From the NCBI GenBank assembly GCA_002412765.1, contig DHVR01000042.1:1-37411 (forward strand): a stretch of 37,411 nt of DNA, read 5' to 3'. The stretch is from Leptolinea sp. UBA5203. GTDB taxonomy: Bacteria; Chloroflexota; Anaerolineae; Anaerolineales; Anaerolineaceae. Below are positions 14,767 to 21,828 of this stretch, in pieces. The notes beneath the pieces are model-generated. The model made no database searches and had not been told where the DNA came from. It worked only from the letters and a program-made list of their open reading frames with translations. How positions within the stretch are numbered: the first letter of the stretch is position 1; every line of letters begins with the position of its first letter. A program made the translations under genes and the position numbers.

Positions 14767-15873
14767 TTAAAAAAGCGGATTTATTTTCCCTGTGATGGAG
14801 ATACTATCGGGATCTTCCGTCCAGATGCCAGCGATGGAAGTTCCGCAATGGCAGCAGGTCCCCTGGGCACTGAGGTTGTATTCCAGCATATTGTAACCGC
14901 GGCGTTTGATCAGCAGCGATTTGCACTTGGGGCAGAAGGTGTCCTCCAGGCTGCCCACCCGTCCAGGACGGTTGCCGGCATACACATAGTGCATCCCGGC
15001 ATCCTGGCCGATCTCGGCAGCTGCCTGCAATTGAGTGGGCGTGGTGGGCGGCGCGTTGAATTGCAGATAAGCTGGATAATAAGCGGTGAGATGCCAGGGG
15101 ATATCGAGGGAAACGGAAGCCAAAAAGTCGGCCGCTTCACGCAGCTCGAACGGATCGTCATTAAAGTCAGGCACCAGCAGGGTGACCACTTCCACCCACA
15201 GACCGGCCTCTTTAGCAGCGCGGATCATCTCCAGCACCGGCTGCAAACTGCCGCCCAGTTTACGGTAGGATTCTTCCCGGAAGGCTTTTAGATCGATTTT
15301 AAAACCGTCCAACACTGGTCTTAGGAATGCCAAGCTTTCGGGTGTGGCATAACCGTTGGAGACGATGGCGGTATGCAGACCGGCGGCTTTCGCCCGTGTG
15401 AAGATTTCCACTGCCCATTCCACGCTAATGATCGGTTCATTATAAGAAGAAACCAGCACCTGGGCCTTACGGCGCAGAGCCAGGTCCACAATTTCCTGAG
15501 CCGAGACAGGTTGGATGGCTTCCAGCGGCAGGCTGGCAGACACATCTTTAAGCATTTGCGAGCTGATCCAGTTCTGGCAGAAGTCGCAATGAAAATTGCA
15601 GCCCAGCATGCCAAAGGTCAGGGCGGTGCTGCCGGGCAGAAAATGAGCGAAGGGTTTTTTTTCAATTGGGTCGGGCTGCAGCGCGGTGACGTAGCCAAAG
15701 GGTACACGCAGTTCCCCGTCGCGGTTGTAGCGCATGCGGCAGATGCCGCGCTTGCCGGGTTGGAGGATGCAAGTATGCGCGCAGGCGGTACACCTGACGG
15801 CTTGCTTGGGCAGGCTCTCCACACAGGCAGCGGGGATGGTAAATGAATCAATCCTATCCATTATTCCGGCCAT
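14767..15873 (-). CDS. amrS: AmmeMemoRadiSam system radical SAM enzyme
   Basis: The 368-residue product has a Cys-rich N-terminus (CTACAHTC, then GICRMRYN) and the radical SAM cluster motif C-x3-C-x2-C at C92, C96 and C99 (GCNFHCDFCQNW). NEPIISVEWA and DFNDDPFELREA are typical AmrS segments. A C-terminal zinc ribbon follows (CPKCKSLL, then CCHCG). The family is named for co-occurrence with AMMECR1 and MEMO proteins, neither of which is in this window, so the partners must lie elsewhere or be absent. The start at 15873 follows GGAGGGAAATGTT; a longer frame to 16086 overlaps the divergent gene and is rejected. TATAAT lies about 20 bp upstream. Confidence 0.9.
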   Translation of the reverse strand: MAGIMDRIDSFTIPAACVESLPKQAVRCTACAHTCILQPGKRGICRMRYNRDGELRVPFGYVTALQPDPIEKKPFAHFLPGSTALTFGMLGCNFHCDFCQNWISSQMLKDVSASLPLEAIQPVSAQEIVDLALRRKAQVLVSSYNEPIISVEWAVEIFTRAKAAGLHTAIVSNGYATPESLAFLRPVLDGFKIDLKAFREESYRKLGGSLQPVLEMIRAAKEAGLWVEVVTLLVPDFNDDPFELREAADFLASVSLDIPWHLTAYYPAYLQFNAPPTTPTQLQAAAEIGQDAGMHYVYAGNRPGRVGSLEDTFCPKCKSLLIKRRGYNMLEYNLSAQGTCCHCGTSIAGIWTEDPDSISITGKINPLF

Positions 15874-15892
15874 AACATTTCCCTCCATTAGT

Positions 15893-16004
15893 ATTATAGC
15901 CAACCTGGGGAAGAAATACAGTATTGCCGGGGGGCATGCCTGGCGATTCTCGTCCCGATCCCGAGAAGAGATGCAGAGAAAGTCTATCTCTTTTTTGTTA
16001 TAAT
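15893..16004. promoter_or_regulatory. Divergent promoter region between amrS and the YbaN-like gene
   Basis: A minus-strand TATAAT (15898-15893) lies 20 bp from the amrS ATG, and a plus-strand TATAAT (15999-16004) lies 20 bp from the start of the gene at 16025. Neither has a good -35 box at 16-18 bp, so strength or sigma-factor use is uncertain. Confidence 0.5.
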
Positions 16005-16024
16005 CAAAGATACTGGAACAAAAA

Positions 16025-16441
16025 ATGAAAGCATTAAAAATACACTTATTGATTATTTGCGGCACCATCAGTGTTGCTCTTGCCATTTTGGGTATGATCT
16101 TTCCTGTCCTGCCGACGACACCCTTCTTGCTGCTGGCTGCTGTTTGCTATGGGCGCAGCTCTCCGCGTTTTTATGCCTGGTTGTTGAACAACCGCTTGTT
16201 TGGAAAATATATACGGAATTATCGTGAAGGTAAAGGCATTCTCCTCAAGCAGAAAGTGTTTACATTGCTGCTGCTCTGGCTGACCATTGGATCGACCATT
16301 ATATTCATTACCGAAGCCTGGTGGCTGCGCTTGCTGTTACTCGGTATCGCCATCGGAGTGACCATTCATCTGGTCAGCATCCGAAATTACAAGGAGCCTG
16401 ATGCGCTGCCGGGTGTGCCTGTTGTGCAGGAAATGGAATAA
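16025..16441 (+). CDS. DUF454 (YbaN-like) inner membrane protein
   Basis: The 138-residue product fits DUF454: an N-terminal helix, then GMIFPVLPTTPFLLLAAVCY, SSPRFYAWLLNN and FGKYIRNYREGKGI, followed by two more membrane helices (about residues 78-112). Relatives such as E. coli YbaN are inner-membrane proteins of poorly known function. Only a weak ribosome site precedes the ATG. It is transcribed divergently from amrS and ends at its own terminator. Confidence 0.85.
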   Translation: MKALKIHLLIICGTISVALAILGMIFPVLPTTPFLLLAAVCYGRSSPRFYAWLLNNRLFGKYIRNYREGKGILLKQKVFTLLLLWLTIGSTIIFITEAWWLRLLLLGIAIGVTIHLVSIRNYKEPDALPGVPVVQEME

Positions 16442-16511
16442 AATAAAAATCAAGATTCTGTTGAGCTGAGCGTTTCTATCAGAAACACACTGCGACAACT
16501 ATAAAAATGTG

Positions 16512-16549
16512 ACCTTCAGATGCAACCGTCTGGAGGTTATTTTATTTTT
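16512..16549 (+). terminator. Rho-independent terminator after the YbaN-like gene
   Basis: ACCTTCAGA (16512-16520) pairs with TCTGGAGGT (16529-16537) around an 8-nt loop, with one mismatch, and is followed by the T-rich TATTTTATTTTTA. Confidence 0.75.
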
Positions 16550-16604
16550 AATCACCCCCCCTGTGACAACCCTCCTTGTTTTGCGGATGATTGACATGCT
16601 TGGG

Positions 16605-16633
16605 TTGATTCTTGCCGCCGGAGTTGTTATAAC
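16605..16633 (+). promoter_or_regulatory. Promoter for the NSS transporter
   Basis: TTGATT (16605-16610) and TATAAC (16628-16633) are separated by exactly 17 bp and lie about 40 bp upstream of the transporter ATG. Confidence 0.6.
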
Positions 16634-16673
16634 TAATCTGTTTGAAATTTATGGGTAAAGGAAAATTTATCTG

Positions 16674-18068
16674 ATGAAAATAGATGATCAAAAAAAATCA
16701 CCAGGTGTTCCACAATCTAGAGGCGCCTTTTCCACTTCTTTGGGGGCCTTGTTCGCCACCATCGGTTCAGCGGTTGGGTTGGGGAACATCTGGAAATTTC
16801 CATCCCTGGCCGGTGAAAACGGCGGTGCTGCTTTTATTTTAATATATTTGATTTCCACTTTATTGGTTGGCCTGCCTATCATGATTGCTGAAATCAGTAT
16901 GGGGCGGGCAGCCCGAGCCAACGCGATTAAAACCCTTCAATTGCTCTCTCCGAATAAAAAATCCTTGTGGTGGCTGATCGGCGCGATGGGGGCTGTGGCT
17001 TCCTTTTTAATTATGGCTTTTTATTCTGAAGTGGCTGGTTGGGTGTTCGCTTATCTGCCCAAAGCTATCTCCGGTACGATTTTATCCACCGATCCTGAAG
17101 TGACTTCGGCAGCTTTTAATGCTCTGGTGACCAACCCCATTGCTTCCCTGGTCAGTCAGTGGGTGGTGTTGGCCTTCATTAGTGTTATCCTGATCCGTGG
17201 TGTCAGCAAGGGCATCGAAAGTACCACCCAGCGGTTGATTCCCATCTTATTTATTTTATTAATCATCATCGGTATTCGCAGCTTAACCCTGCCAAATGCC
17301 GCAGAGGGGCTGGCCTTTTTATTCACCCCTGATTTTTCCAAAATCACCGGACAGACGATTCTGATTGCCGTGGGGCTGGCTTTCTTCAAACTTTCCGTCG
17401 GCATGGGCACCATGATCACCTATGGTTCCTATTATGTGGATGATCAAAATATTCCCCTCAGTGCCACCCGCGCCATGGTTTCGGATTTGTTCGTCTCTTT
17501 ACTGGCCGGTATAGCCATTTTTCCGGCGGTGTTTGCCTTCGGCTTCCAACCAGATGCCGGGCCTTCGCTGCTTTTCATCACCATCCCCTCGGTGTTTGCT
17601 TCCATGCCCTTTGGGAATTTCTTCATGGTGTTGTTTTTCTTTCTGACAGCTATCGCCGCCACCGGCGCCATGCTTTCCCTGGTGGAAGTCCCGATTGCTT
17701 TTTTGTGCGAGCAGTTTAAGTTTTCCCGCATGAAGGCTACTTTAATGACCACCGGCCTGCTGGCGTTAATCGGCAGTCTGGCTGCTCTATCCAACAGTAC
17801 CCTGGCGGATGTAACCCTGTTTGGTATGACCTTCTTTGACCTGTTTGATTTTGCCTCTTCCAATGTTTTATTGCCAATAGGCGGCTTGCTGATTGCTATT
17901 TTTGCCGGCTGGATTTGGGGAAAGGCCAAGCTCAAGGAGGCGCTCAGCAACCACGGTTCCTTGAAAAACACAGCGGTGGTTTCCGTGCTTACGATTTTGC
18001 TGCGCTTTATCACTCCCGTGCTGGTCTTGTTGGTTTTGCTGAATGGTTTGGGTTTATTGAAGTATTAA
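16674..18068 (+). CDS. Sodium-dependent NSS family transporter (LeuT/MhsT type)
   Basis: The 464-residue protein has about 11-12 membrane helices and should import an amino acid or related solute with Na+. The first-helix signature is clear (SAVGLGNIWKFPSLAGENGG, residues 35-54), matching the unwound TM1 substrate/sodium site of LeuT-fold transporters. TM6/TM7 segments such as KLSVGMGTMITYGSYY are also conserved. The length and likely 11-helix layout fit the bacterial MhsT-like branch rather than eukaryotic NSS. The substrate is undecided. The ATG follows AAAGGAAAATTTATCTG. It is a single gene between a promoter and a terminator. Confidence 0.93.
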   Translation: MKIDDQKKSPGVPQSRGAFSTSLGALFATIGSAVGLGNIWKFPSLAGENGGAAFILIYLISTLLVGLPIMIAEISMGRAARANAIKTLQLLSPNKKSLWWLIGAMGAVASFLIMAFYSEVAGWVFAYLPKAISGTILSTDPEVTSAAFNALVTNPIASLVSQWVVLAFISVILIRGVSKGIESTTQRLIPILFILLIIIGIRSLTLPNAAEGLAFLFTPDFSKITGQTILIAVGLAFFKLSVGMGTMITYGSYYVDDQNIPLSATRAMVSDLFVSLLAGIAIFPAVFAFGFQPDAGPSLLFITIPSVFASMPFGNFFMVLFFFLTAIAATGAMLSLVEVPIAFLCEQFKFSRMKATLMTTGLLALIGSLAALSNSTLADVTLFGMTFFDLFDFASSNVLLPIGGLLIAIFAGWIWGKAKLKEALSNHGSLKNTAVVSVLTILLRFITPVLVLLVLLNGLGLLKY

Positions 18069-18091
18069 GGCTGTAGAATATTCAAATTAAC

Positions 18092-18134
18092 AATCCCCTC
18101 AGATCATTACAGGTCTGTGGGGATTCTGTTTTTA
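18092..18134 (+). terminator. Rho-independent terminator after the NSS transporter
   Basis: AATCCCCTCAGA pairs with TCTGTGGGGATT (one mismatch), followed by CTGTTTTT. The stem is nearly the same as that of the terminator at 20844-20885, so both may be copies of one terminator family. Confidence 0.85.
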
Positions 18135-18473
18135 GAAAGTTGGGATCATATTCTTAATCACCAACGTGTGTTATCCAGTGAATGCATTCAATGTATTGAC
18201 TGTGTTAATTTTTATTCCACAGACGCCTTGGATTCCAACTTCGCTTTTGATTTCGGTACTATGAGTTATTAACCCGTAGAGACAATAAAGTCTAAATCAT
18301 CTTCAAGAATATCCTCACGGAAAGATCCACCATGTTACTTGATAACTAAATGTGTTTGTTGGTAGCTGGCTGATTGATTTGATGCTCCTGATTTGTAATA
18401 TTGGAATGTTCCTCATCCGCTGAATCCATGAAAAAGTTAACCACATAAATTAATTCAACGAAATTTAAACCAC
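18135..18473. other. Gene-free stretch
   Basis: No supported gene in about 340 bp. A minus-strand frame around 18290-18345 reads FREDILEDDLDFIVSTG then stop but has no start or upstream continuation, so it could be a remnant of a gene end or chance. No strong promoter or repeat was seen. Confidence 0.35.
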
Positions 18474-18505
18474 AAAAGCAGCCTCTCAACTTACAGGCTG
18501 CTTTT
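18474..18505. terminator. Bidirectional terminator (perfect 11-bp stem)
   Basis: AAAAGCAGCCT (18474-18484) and AGGCTGCTTTT (18495-18505) are exact reverse complements around a 10-nt loop. Runs of T follow on both strands. On the minus strand it closes the two-gene membrane operon at 18522-19861. Confidence 0.85.
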
Positions 18506-18521
18506 ATCGTTTCACTTCACT

Positions 18522-19187
18522 TTACGCAAAAGATTTCTTTCTTTTTTTCAGTCGTAGCACCATCAGAAAAATATTATAGATTCCGGCTGAAAGCATGATG
18601 GCATCCTCATAGACGCCATATTTTGGAATCTGAATCATGATTGGGAAAGGAATAGCCCAGATCAATAACTGCATAAACAAAACAGCATACAACCAACGGT
18701 TCTTTCGCGGAATGGCTGTGCTGATGAATAGGAGCGACAGAGCAGTGGTTGGGCAGGGGAAGGTGCCGGGTACTATCCATTGATTCGCTGGCCGTCCCAT
18801 CAGGAAACCTGTCAGGGGGTACATCACCAACACCAATCCGAAACCAATTATGGGTACAGTTCGCCGCCAGCCTTTCGTGGGTAAATGGAAACGGTTGGAA
18901 TTTGTGAGTAAATCCACCAGAAAACAGGCAGCTATGCTTAGAAACAAACCAGCTTGCATTATATGAGCGGGCAGATCCTGCCCGAGCATCAGAAAAAAAA
19001 ACAGGCCAATCCAACCAAAGCAAATTATGAAAAATACCTTGATCAGCTGATCGATTTGCTTCAGGGGCTTGAAAATATACAGCAGAACCAGAAAATCACA
19101 ACCAAGATAAAAAATAATTTGGGCTGGGAAAATGGATTGGCTATAGGCGGCCAAATTATTCCACCAATCAGCTGCCGGTAACATCAT
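18522..19187 (-). CDS. DUF6064-like integral membrane protein
   Basis: The 221-residue product has about six to seven membrane helices. ADWWNNLAAYSQSIFPAQII at the N-terminus and GTFPCPTTALSLLF in the second half match what I recall of DUF6064; no function is known for that family. The start is one of ATG 19187 or 19184 (a GTG at 19190 is also possible). ATG 19187 overlaps the upstream gene's stop as TGATG, which argues for translational coupling, with GAGGTG as ribosome site. A bidirectional terminator follows after 16 bp. Confidence 0.72.
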   Translation of the reverse strand: MMLPAADWWNNLAAYSQSIFPAQIIFYLGCDFLVLLYIFKPLKQIDQLIKVFFIICFGWIGLFFFLMLGQDLPAHIMQAGLFLSIAACFLVDLLTNSNRFHLPTKGWRRTVPIIGFGLVLVMYPLTGFLMGRPANQWIVPGTFPCPTTALSLLFISTAIPRKNRWLYAVLFMQLLIWAIPFPIMIQIPKYGVYEDAIMLSAGIYNIFLMVLRLKKRKKSFA

Positions 19188-19861
19188 CACACCTCATTCA
19201 TCAGCGTGGTGCCATCTGTGCGAAATAAACAGATGGCATATTGGAAGAATCCGAGTGCCAGAAAACTGGTGGCAATCAGCCCGATCAGATCAATATCCGG
19301 ATTGGCCATTAATAGGGAACCTATCAGAATCGGGATGCTGATCTGCAGAGGCAAAGCCTTTGCTCGCAGCAAGCCAATCGAAAGCAGCACAAAACCAACC
19401 GGCAGGATGGGCAGCAGGTGCAGCACCCACAAGCCGCCTTTACCGGCAAACATGGCAGTGATGCCGGGGATCATGGCTTGATATTGAATTTCCGATAGCG
19501 TATCCAAAGCGCTGGGCACCAGGCATAAGGCGGCTTTATCCACCGCGAGAATGATTGCACCGCTCACTGCCAGTATGCCGCCTATTAATCCCCACCAAGC
19601 AGAGCGATTTTCCAGCAAGCGCATAAAATGCACAGCGATGATGATTAACAGGGGCACACCAGCCAGCATAAACAAATGTCCGTTATGCAGCTGCGTATTG
19701 TTATGAAACTCCGCAATTTTATCAGCAATCGGGGTATCGATTTGCAGGCTAGATAAATTGGGATGTACAGCAAATGCGAAACCGGCAAACAGAGGGTAAA
19801 GCATCAAAGCAAGAGCCAGCCCGATTTTTTTAAGTCGTTTTACAAGTTTTATTTCTTTCAT
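19187..19861 (-). CDS. Integral membrane protein, first gene of a TetR-flanked operon
   Basis: The 224-residue product has a basic N-terminus (KEIKLVKRLKK), a first hydrophobic helix (about 13-32), and five or six further helices. A HNNTQLHNGHLFMLAGVP segment follows the first loop. I do not recognise the family. The start at 19861 follows GAGGAAG and is preferred to a longer frame to 19927 that would cross the leader hairpin. The stop overlaps the start of the DUF6064-like gene. The divergent TetR regulator and the palindrome between them suggest this pair is the regulated target. Confidence 0.72.
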   Translation of the reverse strand: MKEIKLVKRLKKIGLALALMLYPLFAGFAFAVHPNLSSLQIDTPIADKIAEFHNNTQLHNGHLFMLAGVPLLIIIAVHFMRLLENRSAWWGLIGGILAVSGAIILAVDKAALCLVPSALDTLSEIQYQAMIPGITAMFAGKGGLWVLHLLPILPVGFVLLSIGLLRAKALPLQISIPILIGSLLMANPDIDLIGLIATSFLALGFFQYAICLFRTDGTTLMNEV

Positions 19862-19879
19862 TCTTCCTCGATCTGATTT

Positions 19880-19903
19880 CCCCGACAAGTCCTGCTGTCG
19901 GGG
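19880..19903 (-). other. Strong hairpin in the leader of the membrane operon
   Basis: CCCCGACA (19880-19887) and TGTCGGGG (19896-19903) form a perfect 8-bp GC-rich stem with an 8-nt loop, about 18 bp before the ATG at 19861. T-rich sequence follows only on the plus strand, so it is either a leader structure affecting translation or a terminator for plus-strand read-in. Confidence 0.5.
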
Positions 19904-19916
19904 TTTATTTGTCCTC

Positions 19917-19945
19917 ATTCTACACATGCAATAACTTGCTAACCA
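19917..19945 (-). promoter_or_regulatory. Candidate promoter of the membrane operon
   Basis: On the minus strand TGGTTA (19945-19940) and TAGAAT (19922-19917) are 17 bp apart. The -10 matches 5 of 6, the -35 only 3 of 6. It lies about 55 bp upstream of the ATG at 19861, with the leader hairpin between. Confidence 0.4.
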
Positions 19946-19964
19946 GCTACAGAACCGCTACAAT
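19936..19964 (+). promoter_or_regulatory. Promoter of the TetR gene
   Basis: TTGCTA (19936-19941) and TACAAT (19959-19964) are 17 bp apart. The TetR ATG is about 49 bp downstream of the -10. The last base of the -10 is also the first base of the 16-bp palindrome. Confidence 0.6.
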
Positions 19965-19979
19965 GTCCATTAATGGACA
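19964..19979. promoter_or_regulatory. TetR operator candidate, perfect 16-bp palindrome
   Basis: TGTCCATTAATGGACA is its own reverse complement. It lies from the end of the -10 box across the expected transcription start of the TetR gene, in the divergent region, which is the classical place for a TetR-family repressor site. Confidence 0.7.
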
Positions 19980-20012
19980 AAAGCGGGCGAATGTCCTGCT
20001 TTGGGAGACTCC

Positions 20013-20603
20013 ATGCCAGAAGAAACATCCGATCGGCGCAGCCAACGTACTTGTGATTTATTACTCCAAGCCTTATTGGAATTGATGGACAGTAAAACCT
20101 ACGATCTGATCAATGTGCAGGATATTGTGCAACATGCGAATGTAGGCCGGTCGACTTTCTATGCCCATTTTCAAAATAAAGATGATTTGTTAATCCATGG
20201 TTTTGATGCCTTGCTGGAACAGGTTTCACAGCAAATCACTCTGGATGAACTAGGCGGCTTGCAATTCAACCCAGCCATGCTTTTTCAACATGCCAGTGGA
20301 CATTACGAACTGTACCGCACTCTTATCTGGGGATCCGGATTGGGATTGCTGGTCAAAGATGGTCAGAGTCGATTCAGTCAAAAGGTGGAAGAACGCCTTG
20401 CGGTATTATTGCATGGCAAACAAAACTTGGCGATTCCGTTGGAAATTTTCTCCACTACGTTCTCGGGCAGCTTGTTAGTCATGTTAAAATGGTGGCTAGA
20501 TCACAAAATGCCTTATAGTCCCGAAACAATGGCTGTTTATTTTCAGCAAATGCTTCTGGAAAATGTTAATCGGATGCTGGAAAACCATGGGGAAATTCGT
20601 TGA
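20013..20603 (+). CDS. TetR/AcrR family transcriptional regulator
   Basis: The 196-residue product has an N-terminal helix-turn-helix (about residues 10-55) with LLQALLELMDSKTYDLINVQ, HANVGRSTFYAHFQNKDDLL, the latter being the recognition-helix signature of this family. The C-terminal ligand domain is not recognisable, but its last helix (MAVYFQQMLLENVNRMLENH) fits the TetR_C style seen in Firmicute-type regulators. The start at 20013 has GGGAGACTCC upstream; a TTG at 20001 is less likely. A perfect palindrome at its promoter suggests autoregulation and control of the divergent membrane operon. Confidence 0.9.
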   Translation: MPEETSDRRSQRTCDLLLQALLELMDSKTYDLINVQDIVQHANVGRSTFYAHFQNKDDLLIHGFDALLEQVSQQITLDELGGLQFNPAMLFQHASGHYELYRTLIWGSGLGLLVKDGQSRFSQKVEERLAVLLHGKQNLAIPLEIFSTTFSGSLLVMLKWWLDHKMPYSPETMAVYFQQMLLENVNRMLENHGEIR

Positions 20604-20843
20604 ACTTATCCCTCACCATTCCTGGTTTAAGATACCACCGAGATATATGGTTGGGTATATAGAAGAAGCTGGGTAAGGAGAGGTTAGGGTTCGATCATCA
20701 AACAACCAAGGTCAAACGATTCTACTCATCGAAAAATCGCTTATCCTTGATACTACTTTTGTTGAATTAAATCAGCATGGTATTCCTATCACTTGTACTC
20801 TTCCATGGATTAATATTTTTTACTCGTTATAGATCAAAGCTAC
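20604..20843. other. Gene-free stretch after the TetR gene
   Basis: About 240 bp with no supported gene, promoter or repeat; moderately AT-rich. The terminator at 20844 is at its far end. Confidence 0.35.
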
Positions 20844-20885
20844 AATCCCCACAGCCTTATATCAGTCTGTGGGGATTGCTTTTTC
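20844..20885 (+). terminator. Rho-independent terminator between TetR and SIMPL genes
   Basis: AATCCCCACAG (20844-20854) pairs with CTGTGGGGATT (20867-20877) perfectly around a 12-nt loop; GCTTTTTC follows on the plus strand. The stem also reads on the minus strand below the SIMPL gene but without a T-run there. Confidence 0.8.
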
Positions 20886-20933
20886 TATTTCTAGCAATCT
20901 TAGGTATGACAGGCGGCTTGATCTCACCTGGTG

Positions 20934-21743
20934 TTAGTCTAATGCGTAGGTAACTTCCACTTCAGCCTTCACCGATATCTGTCCCAGGCTGATGGGCTCT
21001 TCGCCATCGCTGCTGCCTGATTGGCCGCTGGGGGCTGCATTTTGAACCGTGTTTTGCGTCCAGAGATTGGCGGTACCCATGCCGTAACCCCAGCCGTTGT
21101 AATACGACCAGGTGTTTTCACTGATGGTCAGTACACACCCGGTATCCGCTCCGGCGGCGCTGGCCAGCGCATGCGCTTTCTCCTTTGCGGCGGTTACGGC
21201 CAGCTTGCGGGCCTGATCCCGATAGGTGCGCAGTTCGGTGGTGTAAAACTGCACGTCATTGACCTGGTTGGCCCCGGCGGATAGGGCGGTTGCCACAACC
21301 TCGCTGGTTTTACTGACCTCCCGGACTGTGACGGCCACGGTGTTGTAGATGCGATATCCTTTGATATAGAGCGCATCATAATCTTCATAGATTGGGGTGA
21401 TGTTGTACACATCCGTCGTGATGTCCTTGGCTTCAATCCCTTGTTTCTTCAAAGCAGCAATCACGTTTTGGATCGCCATGGAGTTAGCCTGCTGCACGGC
21501 TTTTACCGTTTTGCCATTGGATTGTACGCCGAGCTGTACCAATGCCCGATCGGGAATGACATTAATCAGCGCCGATCCGCTGACGTGAATGCTGCGGGTT
21601 GGGTCGCATACCTCCGAGGCGGATGGGTTGGAAATGGTAGGGGTGTTGGTCTGGTTGCCGGCCGGCTTAAAGCCGGTGATGAATAAGGCCAGGAGCAGCA
21701 TGGCTCCCAGCATTGCATTAAAGGAAAAGGGTAACTTTTTCAT
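20934..21743 (-). CDS. SIMPL domain (DUF541) secreted protein
   Basis: The 269-residue product begins with a signal peptide or anchor (MKKLPF, then hydrophobic LGAMLLLALFITGF). The SIMPL/DUF541 domain follows (about residues 45-265): IHVSGSALINVIPDRALVQL near the start, KQGIEAKDITTDVYNITPIY, and AVTAAKEKAHALASAAG near the end. Relatives are periplasmic or cell-surface proteins (BP26, YggE) linked to oxidative stress; function is unclear. The ATG follows AAGGAGTTTTC. Three 11-bp-spaced half-sites at 21798-21826 suggest control by the response regulator encoded just upstream. Confidence 0.88.
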   Translation of the reverse strand: MKKLPFSFNAMLGAMLLLALFITGFKPAGNQTNTPTISNPSASEVCDPTRSIHVSGSALINVIPDRALVQLGVQSNGKTVKAVQQANSMAIQNVIAALKKQGIEAKDITTDVYNITPIYEDYDALYIKGYRIYNTVAVTVREVSKTSEVVATALSAGANQVNDVQFYTTELRTYRDQARKLAVTAAKEKAHALASAAGADTGCVLTISENTWSYYNGWGYGMGTANLWTQNTVQNAAPSGQSGSSDGEEPISLGQISVKAEVEVTYALD

Positions 21744-21797
21744 GAAAACTCCTTGATCTGGTTTTTCATAATCATAGCCACCCAGGAGGGTATTTAA

Positions 21798-21826
21798 GTG
21801 TCAGTTTTTGGTCAGTTTTGTGGCAG
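21798..21826 (-). promoter_or_regulatory. Triple 11-bp-spaced half-sites (PhoB/OmpR-type box) upstream of the SIMPL gene
   Basis: Read on the minus strand: CTGCCAC-AAAA-CTGACCA-AAAA-CTGACAC, three 7-bp direct repeats at exact 11-bp steps. This is the architecture of PhoB-type boxes (CTGTCAT-4-CTGTCAT). The site lies between the kinase stop and the SIMPL gene, with a TATGAT 21 bp downstream of the last half-site. Confidence 0.68.
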
Positions 21827-21828
21827 TT

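Noticed and set aside
16587..16658. 23-residue hydrophobic small ORF before the NSS transporter (possible transporter small subunit)
   Set aside because: It has no ribosome site and overlaps a good promoter (TTGATT-17-TATAAC), which is the simpler explanation.
18290..18345. Gene remnant on the minus strand (reads ...EDDLDFIVSTG-stop)
   Set aside because: Stops directly upstream in the same frame and no start; too short to support a pseudogene call.
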